NCBI GenBank assembly: GCA_037903355.1
Contig: JBAJFE010000026.1
Span: 4,526,001 to 4,590,000 of the forward strand
Direction of reading: 5' to 3'
Source: Trichuris trichiura
Taxonomy: Eukaryota; Nematoda; Enoplea; Trichinellida; Trichuridae
Length of the DNA: 64,000 nucleotides
The position numbers were made by a program, and so were the translations under genes. Positions 35,719 through 46,544 of this stretch are shown one piece after another (within the stretch, counting starts at the first letter, position 1; each line of letters starts with the position of its first letter). The notes below the pieces were generated by a model. The model worked only from the letters and a program-made list of their open reading frames with translations. It did not search any database and was not told the DNA's origin.

Positions 35719-36009
35719 GTGAAAATGAGAATACCAGCCTGGATTTTGGATCCATATTCAAACGCTAACGAAGCAGAGACATTTTTGCAAGAAGAGCTGA
35801 TTGAGTTGCAAGCCAATGAAGAACTGAAGCCTAAGTTTAAGAGTGGCTACAGTCATTTCTGGTTGCAGCATCAAATTGCGACACTTTACCCTGAATTATG
35901 GAAGATCGTTAAAAAGTTCCTCGTGCCGTTTCCTTCCTCTTATTTGGTTGAACGTGGGTTCAGTGCCGCTACAGATCTTTTGGTTAAAAAAGAAACAGGC
36001 TACAAATAG
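35719..36009 (+). pseudogene. hAT transposase C-terminal dimerisation fragment
   Basis: A 96-codon ORF contains FPSSYLVERGFSA, the signature of the hAT C-terminal dimerisation domain in ZBED5/FAM200-like transposases, followed by LLVKK. The zinc finger, catalytic D/D/E core and most of the protein are missing, so this is an internally deleted, non-autonomous copy. Confidence 0.85.
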
Positions 36010-36405
36010 CGCAGCGTGGAGACTTAAGGTTGCTGCTAACGAATATTGAACCTGACGTGGAAAAATTGGTATTAGGGCACCAGCTTCAGCCACCACACTG
36101 ATTTGCCAACATAGCCAACTTTTCCTACTTGTTAAAGTCAAATAGTAAACTTGAATGCAATAATACGGAGTTCGGAGAACCGACGTCCAGCATGATCAAC
36201 GCATAATACTGTTGTTGTTAACAAGGCGACAAGTACAACAAAAAACAGACGTAGAATTTGACCGTGTGCGGTAAAAGCGCGTTGAAGTTTCTAACAAACC
36301 ATTTTCATACACTGCGACTGAAGCGTTAAGTGCCAGTTAGTCACAAGAGAAAAAGAGCGGTTTACTCCCGTTGTAAATAAGAGAACGCAGCAGTACCCAA
36401 ACGAT

Positions 36406-36460
36406 CAGGGCTTTCACAACCCAACTGGATCCGTCGTCAGCGATAGGACACAAGCCCTGG
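36406..36460 (-). ncRNA. Hammerhead-like motif inside the hAT element (candidate)
   Basis: On the minus strand CAGGGCU (36460 side) pairs perfectly with AGCCCUG at the other end. Between them lie CUGACGA, a stem pairing AUCC with GGGU, and GAAA: same order as the motif at 361-428. Stem I is weak. Activity is unproven; it may simply be another degenerate copy of the family. Confidence 0.25.
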
Positions 36461-37781
36461 GCGAAAGGGAGCACTTACCTAGTTTCATCGTTAGCGACAG
36501 GCCTTGTACCCTGTTGCTGACGCCGGAACCAGTTGAGTTCCGAAAACTCCTATCGTTTGTATGCTCTTACCTTCTTTGACTTACAATGGGAATAAACGAC
36601 TCTTTTTTCTTATAATAAAACTGCTAGACCGTATAAAGACGTTAGATCTTCATGTGAGGTAGTCTTTGCAAATTTTGACTACAAATCCAATAAATCTCAA
36701 CAGGAAACTTTTGTCACACAAACCCATTTTCAAGACGAAAGTTTGGCAGCTGAGCGTGAAAGAAGTTTCAACCAATTCCATATGACTAAGGAACCCTTTT
36801 TGACCTACGTTCATTCACTCGGCAAAGAAGAGCAGTTACAGGTCGTCTGAAATACTTAGACCACGCGACTGAAAAACACTGCACACGTGTCAGGAATTAG
36901 ATTTAGATTCGTTACTGCCTTTTCCATATGGCACAGACCAGTGCAAAAATCGAACTTTTAAATTGAAGAGTTTTAAAATGCAGATTAAAAGTTCGTTGTC
37001 CGGTTTTCACCAGATCGAAAAGACAACAGCAAATTCATTGTTGAAATCTTTGGTAAACTGCGTGTCACAGGTACTCTAATAAACGCGAAAGAACCTAGGC
37101 CGAGAAAAGAGAAGAGCACAACCACGCAAGAACGGGAGGGAACCCTGAGGAGATGTGCATCTCGAAAGGGGGCCCTGAGGAGATGTGCGTCTCGAAAGGG
37201 GGCCCTGGCGCAGAGAAGGTTGGGAATCACTGAGCTAAGCGGATGTACTGGTGCGCGGAATGGGTACAGAGTAGGGGAAATATAAGATACACAGGCGCAC
37301 TTAAGCAGAAATAATGAACATCGCGCAGAACGCAATTACACAGAACAAAATGTCTGCGGCAGAAACGTTTGGGGCATTATGAATCAATTTACCCACTTTC
37401 TGTAGGTGGGCGCAGATCTCCTGGAGAACGCCCAGTCTTCAAATTTCTTGAACTTGTTGGTAGCAAAGCTTCTCGCCTTAAAATGTTAGTCTTTGCAGCT
37501 GCTGGAGTTTTTTTTGAAAACATTGTTATAGGGAGCTGTATCTGCCTTTTCTTTGCTTCATCGAATAAATCTTGTAGCGGCTTCAACGAAACCGTTATTC
37601 CTCATGTAACCATGATGCCACGTTCCATGGACGGATCGTATCCAGCAATCATATCCTCCAGGACCTGCGCTTACCGGAAAATAGCCAGCGATGCCCATGT
37701 TTCTGTGAAAAGATGACGTCACTATTTCTCGCCGGACGAACCGCGTTGTATAGAATCCGCGGATAACGAGAACCGCCTGTA

Positions 37782-39060
37782 TAACTTTATTATTACGCAA
37801 GTGTCCATTTATAACAATCAATGAATTATAGTTGCAGGAGATATCAGGTGAGGCTTTCACGCGTCTTCAACAGATAAAAAAGATGTAATGGTCAGTTTTA
37901 TTTCTAAACTTTGGGAATGAAGTTTTGACCCATCGATGGTCCTTTTCCACTTCCACAATTTCCTGTGAGCACGAAAAGCGCCGATAAGGCGGTAAAAATG
38001 GGCAATAATGGACATAAACCACCTGCTCTAGATATCTGAATTCGCTCATGTTGGACGATGAAGCCCCAAAGATACTCCAGGCTAATACTAGCGAAACTGG
38101 AAAGGTGGAGGGCTGCTGAAATCTTATCCCTGTAGGGGAACGCTGGCGCAGAAAATACTGAACAACTATTACGTGTAGGGTTACTTATCTTTCAGTCAAT
38201 TTTGGCTTATTGCGGAAGTTGTTACTGTGGACATATGTTCACTAAGCCTGTGGACTACTGGCATTCCCGTCTTACATGTATATAATGCTTCGCAGTAGCA
38301 TTTTATTACGCATATAATCCAAAGTCTATGTTCTAATGAATTTGAACTTGTTGTTTTAGAGAAGCGTTCGCAGGACAGAGAACTTTAAAAGAAAACTGCG
38401 AAGTCCATTCATTATCCAAGGTGTCTGACTTTTTCTCCTAGTCTAGGTCAGTAAGATATTGATAATGCGGGTGATATCCCATTAGAAAAGTTCATAATGT
38501 AGCTATCATGTCCCTTGGTTCTGCGTCGAACTTTAGAACTAATGAACTTAAGCAGAAATCATGTTTTCTGTATTTTGAATTTCAGAACACAGAAACCTTC
38601 CACCGATCATTAACGCCCTGTCTAGCTTTCCTGATATGATAGCACCCGTTACACAAAAACGAGATGAGATGAGAAGCGTAAGGATCTGTCTGAATGGATC
38701 GACTTTCTGTATATGACTGTTTTGGAACTGTGCGACTTTCTGATGAGCAAAGCTCTAGAAGAGAAGGAAGTCTTTTGACTCTTTGTTCAACTACTGACAA
38801 CTATGGCAGTCACTTCCTCATTCAAAGTTCATCAGTTTTAAATTCGAAAATCACGTTCAGCTTTAAACTTCACGTTGCACTGGTACGGCAACTTTTTTCA
38901 GTGGAGCTCAAAGTTCTGAACCTTTTCAGAATTTTAACTCCCCCAACACCAACCGCACAGTACTCTGACTCATCACTGAATTCGATTCCCCTGATGTTTC
39001 AGCGGGGAATCTAATTCAATCTGTATCTGAATTTAATTCACAGAGTAATTCTGACTAAAT
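37782..39060. other. Gene-free stretch
   Basis: No exon or element recognised between the Tigger element and the mariner fragment. Confidence 0.35.
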
Positions 39061-39061
39061 T

Positions 39062-39536
39062 CCTCGAAGGAGAGCGAACAGTCACAGGAAGCAGTATTGC
39101 AGTATTGCAAAAATTAAAGACGGCACTGGCAAAAAATGACGTGGCAAGTTACACCTCGATGTCCTTTTCCATCACGCTAACATGCTGACTCACTCGTCAA
39201 GGACTGTGAGGACTGTTCTTCGTAAGTTTCGGTGGGAAGTCACTCCGCGTCCGTCCTACAGTCCAGGTGTTACCCCGTCAGACTTTTTCCTCTTCCCAAA
39301 GTTAAAAGAACGTTTAAAAGGCACGCAGTTCGAGTCAATGGATGACGCGAAATGCGCCGTTTCGATTTGGTGCAATATACAGTCCCCAGCATTCTACAAG
39401 GAAAGCCTGCGGTGGTGAAGACACCGTCTGCAGAAGTGCCTAGAGGTTAAGGGAAGATACGTTGAGAAATAAGTTTGATATCATTGCAAATAAAATTTTT
39501 GTTTAATTTTTCCGGGAACGTTTCGAACAACCTTCA
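39062..39536 (+). mobile_element. mariner element, 5'-truncated
   Basis: The sequence matches the second part of the mariner at 9063-10333 from about its position 9880 to the end, including HSSRTVRTVL, YSPGVTPSDFFLFPKLKE and the right terminal repeat GGGAACGTTTCGAAC. The 5' two-thirds are missing. The ORF 39182-39418 preserves the third catalytic region better than the first copy, so the two copies are independent. Confidence 0.88.
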
Positions 39537-39539
39537 TAT

Positions 39540-40459
39540 CAATTGCTCACATCATGAAGTCTCTCACTTCTCATGTTTTTGCAAATTCCATTATCTCTTT
39601 CAAGATTTCCTTAAATGGATCTCTCTCAAGTGCGACAAAGTCATGCACAATATTGAGAAACGTTTTTTCCAGCAACAAATGATTGTTCCGGTCTTGGCAA
39701 TTTTCGCAGATTTATTTATAGCAACTATTGCATCAATTAACGAACAGTCTTTCCCGGCGTTCATAACATTTTTTGTCAAAACTATATTCCGTAGCGTTAA
39801 CTGCTTTTATGTAAATTTACTCCTGCACTACCTTTTAATGCCTCAAAAGATCCTGTAGCCGAGGCTGTGTTAGTAGGGTTGTGTTCAGAGACAAGTGGAT
39901 AAGTTGGACATATCTTCGTGACTGAATTCATAAAATTCATCATTTTCATACCAAGTAAAACTAATCAACACAGACTCCTTGTTCAAGTTTCCTTGCATGT
40001 GGCCAACGTCGAAGACAACTACCAAAGTAACCATGCTATCTCCTTAAATCATTTTGCAATTGAAGGACTCTCGCGGACAGTCGTCTCGTGAAATGTGACG
40101 CAACTGGTTGAGTCTGAAAGAGTTGTCCACGCCTCGAAAACTGCAATGAAAAAAGAAGCCAGGATAAAGAGGTATAACTGAGAACAACTTAAGCCGTTTC
40201 TGATAACATACAGGACTGAGTTCATGGAATCTTGTGTCCTGGAGTATTGTTTAGCACCAAGAATATTTTAAAAGGCAGCCTGTTGCCGGTCAGATGTTTT
40301 CTAATTTCAGGAATAACGCATCGGTGAAACCAACTTATAAAGAGATCTCATTGTCGCAGCCTTCCTACTGTGAACCTGACACATTAGCAGCCGGAGCTTA
40401 TGTTTCCATTTGAAGCATCAGAGATTAGCAACTTTAAGGAAAGGAGACTCCTGATCATA
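39540..40459. other. Gene-free stretch
   Basis: ORF 39475-39858 starts within the mariner end and runs into unrelated sequence; no domain recognised. Nothing else named here. Confidence 0.35.
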
Positions 40460-40830
40460 TATCCTGCTTGGTTTGCAGAATGCAGCGGCTTTATCCTATC
40501 TCTTGTACCTTAAATCCCGGTGCTTGCTTCTTCCCATTAGTGATAATGTCTGTCGCAGCATTCTCTTCAGAACAGGAAACTATTATCTGCATTGAAGACT
40601 TGTTCGGTCCAGGATATTTTTTCATCAGTTGCTTTCTTCGCAATGGCTTGAAACTGACCAACTGCGTCTTGGTCGGCAGAAGCAGCTTCTCCAGTTGTCT
40701 TTATGTTTTTCAAGCCAACTTTTTTCTTAAACTTAAACCCGTTGCTAGTACTGAACTCTGCTGTTTTACATCCTTCGCTTTTCCCTTCCATTAAGTCGTC
40801 ATGTGATTTTTTCCGCTTTTGTTAAATCAT
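40460..40830 (-). pseudogene. Tigger/pogo transposase relic
   Basis: The minus-strand ORF 40567-40791 contains FKKKVGLKNIKTTGEAASAD and ends with VFNADNSFLF, equivalent to the F-N-A-D-E-T-G-L-F-W of Tigger/Jerky DDE domains with E lost and a stop at W. A second frame downstream gives GKKQAPGFKVQ, the next conserved block. Clearly a dead fragment of a different Tigger from the one at 35271-37779. Confidence 0.75.
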
Positions 40831-41069
40831 ATTGGAGTCAATAGATATAGTTTTCCTATACCGATTTTGCATTTACCTGAGAGCTGCACTTTCAGCACTA
40901 GGTAAAAGATGTATGGCAAACAGCGCAAGATCTTTACACTACCTTGCATAGCTACAGTAGTGGCAGCATGAATTTCCTTTCCTGCTTCTACAACAGTCCT
41001 ACTTGACCCGTCTGCTTCGAAATCTATGAGCAGCTGCGGCAGCAGACCTAAGTCTATAGCACATATCAA

Positions 41070-42379
41070 AAATTCAATCTTTTTTTCATAAACTTTATGA
41101 CTTCACTTTCTTAGTGCATTTCCAGCGCCAGTTGTTTCATTTCGTAAGGGTTCCGCTAAATTCTTAAAGGTGACAAATGGCTTTCATGCTGGGTTTGGGT
41201 GTTTTATGGCTGCTCAAGGTTCATCAATATCTGTAGTTTTTTTATAGCAGAACACCATCCAGTGAAGGAATGTACAATTATTCACAAAAACACGGAGCAC
41301 AACGCCTGCTTACGTTTTAAAGCCTCCAGATAAGTCTCCTTCCGCTGTCACTGAATGATAATGTGGAAGTGAAGGCGCACCATAGAAGTAATTTTGTAGC
41401 GTGACAAAAGGCAGTTGTGGTTGTGCAGTAACCAAGCAGTACATATAGCGAAATGGGAAGAAGGGTTTCGCTCTCTTCGAACCTCCGTCTCATTATCTGC
41501 GCGCAACTTTCACACGAAGGTGTTATCTCTCGAGAGTCATTTTGATCTTAAAGTGCCTACGAAACTTTCTATAGCAGACAATTTTCCATTTATTAAGATA
41601 AAAAGTCATGATCGGCAAAGCATCCACTAACTGCTCAGTCGGACAGCTGCAGAGCTTCTATATGACACTTAGCGTTCCCCACGTATCTCTCTATGGTACT
41701 GATTCTCCCACTGTCATCTGAACAGTAGAACGGAGCACCTTCTGAAATTTCTGATATGTAGTAAATGTTATGCGCAATATCCGTACTAAAGTGCCTTATT
41801 CTTTCGCTGTTTGCGCTTCTGCTGTGCTGAACTACAGTTACTGGCGTCTACCGATGGCAAGAATTCAACTGAACGCAGTACATCTCTTTCTGTGTTCTGT
41901 TCCTCTCCTAAAAGTTGCTGAGAAGGATCTGTCTTTGCATACGTATGTTTCGGTAAAGTCCAAGGTCTTAGTAGATTCACGCTTATTTTGCATAAGAAAT
42001 GATGAAACGTCATAGTTAGTACGTGGCTAGTTAGTACGTGCATTCGTACACTCACTGTTTGCGAATTAATGAAAACTTCATCGTAGTTGTTCTGATATTT
42101 CAAGATTTTTTGGTTAGCATACAGGTTTTATATTCCGGAAGCTTCTGAAAAGTTTTCATACATTCCATGAAAAAATCCTGCATATTCAGAAGCGCGTTGC
42201 TGAAGTCTTATTCAAAGATTTGCTGTATTTAGCTGAAAGAACTTCTCTTAACTTCCATTTACTATATTGTTTGATTGCATAACAGTTTATACGTAAAAAC
42301 AAAATTTGATGCCGTCTGGTAAGACGTGAGTTTTTCAGCAAAATAATCAGTGTTAATTTCAGTTTGGCAGCCGGTCGCC
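41070..42379. other. Gene-free stretch upstream of the nuclear receptor
   Basis: No exon or element recognised. The 3' part presumably contains the promoter of the HNF4-like gene, but no motif is distinctive. Confidence 0.4.
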
Positions 42380-45300
42380 ATGTCATCTGCTGAGCCAACA
42401 AAAACATTTGGTCCTCCTTACGCTAGCTTTTACGTTCAAAGCATGCTACCACCGTCAAATTCGATCCACGGCTATGTGGCTCCACCTCACGAGCAACCTT
42501 TTCAAAATGCTTTACCGGGAAACACATTTATTTCCTTGCGAAGCAACTCACATGGAACGAAGGCAAACAAGCAACGTTACACCGATCAACTTAGTCAAGG
42601 TGTTATAGTGATATCTAGCATGCGGTTTCCAGGATTAAGACTTCGGAGTTTATCGTAAAGTCGCATACTCATTCTACATTGAATAATAATCCACCCATTC
42701 GCTCTATGTTGTGGGATAATATTTGAAAAAGTAGAACTGTCTAATTCTCTTTATACAAGCAATAGGCGTATAAGCATTTTGCCAGAACGTATCATTTACT
42801 GTTTAAACTGCATCGATTGATAGCCACCGTTGATCTTAAAAAACCCATTTGGAACAGAACAGACGACCGCTTACAGGGTGCTGCCGTTAGCCGGCACAAG
42901 CCTTTGTGCATTACATGTCTATTTTCTTATTTACATCTTACGATGGGAAGTTTGAAAAAAGTAACTGATGAGAAGTTGTTAAACAAAAAAGGGTAATCCT
43001 GTTTCTCATTATCCAGGACTCTGACAGTCCTGAAGTGCTGCATACGCACTTTCTATGTTTTTGTTAAGTGTCAGCTTATTGTCAATGCTTTAAATTAACG
43101 CATTTCCACAATGGTGCAGCAAAGGACCCACACAATTAATTAGTACAAATGGTTTAGAACTTGTGCTAACGCTTTATCTTAGCGCATTCCTGTACAATGT
43201 AAACAATTTTTAGGGGCGTATACAACAACATGCATCATCTGCAAAGATCGAGCCACTGGAAGGCATTATGGAGCAAACAGCTGTGATGGCTGCAAAGGAT
43301 TCTTTCGACGTACAGTTCGGAAGAAGCAAACTTACATTTGCCGGTTCAGCGAAAAGTGCATAATTGAAAAAGACAAAAGAAATGCATGTCGTCATTGCCG
43401 ATTCAAAAAGTGTCTATCGGCAGGAATGAGGAAAGAAGGTACGTGTGCGAACTGTACCAATAAGCATTGTAACGCTGAATGACTTCGCTTGTTATCTGCC
43501 TAGCTAATTTATTCAAGTACAGTACATCCCCATATTTTTTTGGCACTGAGTAAGCTAAGCCGCTCATTCATCATTAGGCATTACACCATACGCTGAAGTT
43601 TTAGTCCCGAGCGTCTCGTTAAGATTAGTTGCCTTTGGACTAGCGTGCAAAACACCTGAGGTTGTCGTTGATAATGCCCGGGTTTTGGGGTTGAAGGTTA
43701 GGGAGCAAACAGCTGATCTAGTAAAGAGATGATGAAGTCAGCGAAAGGCCTAACACAGTAACAGAAGATCCGTCGTCTATTCTTGCAAAAATTAAGTGGT
43801 AACTTCACTGCCTGTGGCTAAGGGAGCGCTTTCGATTCTTTCCCTGTACAACAAAACACTTATAGCATAGACTGTGGGTTCCAACTTTCTGATTTCAGCT
43901 CAGCATTCCTTGCACATATCCATTGGCGTGTTGTACTTGTTTCCTAAGCGTGGAATGGAAACACTCGAAAGCCATGCGAAGAAACGTGCTCAGTGAACCT
44001 CCTTTACAGGCTAATTTCGAATGTTCAGCTTTCTGCATGCGAGAGAAAGGCAGCATTCTGATTAATAAATACTTGACACTGTCAGAAGACAATGAAATTT
44101 GCAAAACGAGCAGAATCAGAAGCAATACTTCAACCCTTTCCAAGCAAATCAGCTCTGGTTGACATCACGTAGCTTCCCGGTCTTTTATAGGAATATATCT
44201 CTAGGAAGTTTAACTCACTGATTTTCTATATTACAAAAATTTATCAAACCGTTACGAAATGTTACGTCTACAAATCCAGGGAGGTGATGCCTTTTTCTCC
44301 AGGAGACATTCGACGGTCGCGTCGTTTATTCAATTTCCTGATGTTCATGTTAATACATTGGAGAAACCAAGAACCGCCTGCGTGACTGACGCCGAAGGTA
44401 TTAGCAGACAATATATGGTGGATACAGCAGAAAAAAGCTAAGAAGAATAAGATAAAACTTAAAAGCTGAAAACTTTGGAAAGCTAGTGCGCAAGTTGGTC
44501 AGGTCTTACACGGTGATAGGAAAAGCGTCTAGGGTCAAGCTGACTGACCTATAATTATGGAGTTAGCTGCAGGCTGTGACAGTCATAATTTGTACACGTA
44601 TAATAAAAACATTGCGACAAAAAGTTTCGCTTTCATAATTAGATCTAGAAGTCCTACATAGTAGCTTTAAAGTACTCTAAGCTTTCCCTGGTTCTTGCGA
44701 ATGAAATCATTAAATCAGTCACTGCTTTAGCTTCCGCTCCTGTGAATAGGGACTCACCACACACGTAACAGGAATGAATTCCCACGTCACTAAGATATCT
44801 TTCACAACAATAGTCAACCTGGATGAATGTTTAGAAATTCGTGGCACAGGTCTAGCATCAAAGCTGTTCTAAATACTCATAACGAGGGCAATAGTGATTA
44901 TGGAAACATAGACAGCGAAGAAGCGAAGCTGGACCTATAAAAAACGAGAATTGATTTCTTGAACTTAGCGCAGTAAGTTTAATTGTGCAAATTTAAAGAA
45001 AACTCACTTTTACATATTCCGTAAGCATGTTAACCTATCTGTGAGTAATAAATCGTACAACATTAAATACCTTCTGTAGATTTTGCCGTCTAGAAATAAT
45101 AAGGCTTGAAATTGTTCATACTTTCAGTTGACGGTAAGATGAAAAAGATTGTTCCAGAACACCAATAGGGCAGACCTTACTGGACGCAAAAGGTTTACAG
45201 TTCTTAAAACATTGCGCCTTGTGCCACTAAAGATGAATCTTTATTTTTAAATAAAAATTAGGGCTCATTTTGCAGTCTGCAGTTTTTTTCCCTTTTAGAA

Positions 45301-46544
45301 AGGTTTCCACGGGCTGTGGAAATGCTTCTAGCGTAGGAGGAACTGGCAAAAGATGACTTATAAAGTGTGCGCATGACAAATAAACAAAACTAAGACTTTA
45401 AAGGTTGGAGCAAATTTAGAAATGTTCCCAGGAAGTTAAGCCTATTAATACCTCTCTGTACACGCATACATATAGCAGAATAAAGGCTATCAGTTCCAGC
45501 TTCTAATTTGACACGAGAAGGCGCCAGTTAAAAGATTGAGAGGTTATGCTTCAAGTAACTGCTCGTTAGCACTTTTTAAGCTGTCCAGAACGAAAGAGAT
45601 CAAATAAAACGTCGAAGCGGAGATCAACAGGACGGCACATCTACCTCTGCTATTCAGTGCCTCTCGTTACTCCTCGGTGCCGAACCCGTATCCTCACCAA
45701 TAAGGGCAACAGTAATCACGAATACATCAAATGGACATCCGGAGAAATCAGCTAAGGCTGCAACCAAACTTGCAACCCTAACCGACATAGCAGATGCAAT
45801 AAAACAGCAATTGCTATTATTGATTGAATGGGCCAAAACGCTACCTACGTTTCATTCGTTAGCTCTAGAAGATCAAGTAGGTATTTCATGATTTAACAAG
45901 TAGTTTAAATTTTCTTCTATGAATAGATAGTGCTGCTTCGTTCCTACGCAGCAGAACACCTTTTACTCAGTGTAGCAAGGCGCTCGATACCCTACCGCGA
46001 CATTCTTCTTCTGAACAATGATGCTTTCATACCGAGATCTTATTCAAGTCAGCTGCACGACATAAAGTAATTTTCGTCCTCTATGAAAGGGTTCCTTAAA
46101 CACTAAATGTTTCGTTTTATGTTTTGTAGTCAAGTAATATTTCGCGTGCTTGATGAACTGGTGGAGCCAATGAGAGAACTCAACGCAGACGACACTGAGT
46201 ATGCGTGCCTGAAAGCGTTGTTATTCTTCAACCCAAGTAAGTTTTAGCGCTTAAAAAAATTATGAGCTCACGTTTCCTCTTCAGACACGCACGGTCTGAA
46301 AAGCAACAAGGAAATAAAGGAAGTTCGGCAAAAAGTTCTTCTCGGACTGCAGGCATACTGCAACAGAAGCGATAAAAGTGGAAATCTGCGGTTTGGAAAT
46401 TTGCTGTTACTGCTACCTCCCTTACAAGCAATGTCTCAGCAGTTTGTAGAGGATTTGCAGCTAGTTACCATATTCGGTATCTGCCGAGTCGACAAACTGC
46501 TTGATGAATTGTTGCTAACGGCTACGCAACCCAGGAAGTCATGA
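42380..46544 (+). CDS. HNF4-like: HNF4-type nuclear receptor
   Basis: Six phase-consistent exons: 42380-42599, 43214-43438, 45581-45880, 45931-46066, 46130-46236, 46285-46544, joining to 415 aa. Exon 2 is the two-zinc-finger DNA-binding domain ([20 protein letters not shown] with P-box [10 protein letters not shown]; second finger C-X5-C-X9-C-X2-C ending CRHCRFKKC) at about residues 77-143. [12 protein letters not shown] follows immediately, as in HNF4. The ligand-binding domain covers about residues 190-405 ([53 protein letters not shown]), ending in a helix-12-like LLDELLL. HNF4 proteins bind direct-repeat-1 elements and often a fatty acid. Introns 3-5 are 48-63 nt; AATAAA lies at 46819-46824. 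The 73-residue N-terminus is Pro/Ser-rich. Confidence 0.93.
43439..45580. other. HNF4-like intron 2
   Basis: This 2.1-kb intron separates the DNA-binding domain from the hinge/LBD, while introns 3-5 are tiny. Short ORFs on both strands (43895-44162, 44259-44441) do not fit the receptor frame and have no domain. No transposon recognised. Confidence 0.6.

Larger units (their letters stand above)
35622..37232. mobile_element. hAT element, 1611 bp, nested in Tigger
   Basis: A perfect 8-bp duplication AGCTAAGC (35614-35621, 37233-37240) flanks terminal repeats CAGTCATTCCCAAC and, complemented, CAGTGATTCCCAAC. The subterminal regions are G/C-rich repeats of GGGGGCCC type. Inside is a transposase C-terminal fragment and, on the minus strand, a hammerhead-like motif (36406-36460). 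Confidence 0.93.
35271..37779. mobile_element. Tigger/pogo-type element interrupted by a hAT insertion
   Basis: The terminal repeats CAGGCGGCCCTCGTTATCCG and (right end, complemented) CAGGCGGTTCTCGTTATCCG are flanked by TA on both sides (35269-35270, 37780-37781), as in Tc1/mariner-pogo elements. Removing the nested hAT element leaves about 0.9 kb. That remnant includes minus-strand pieces such as PLQDLFDEAKKRQIQLP and ITMFSKKTPAAAK (37389-37586), resembling the CENP-B-type HTH of Tigger transposases. Non-functional. Confidence 0.8.
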
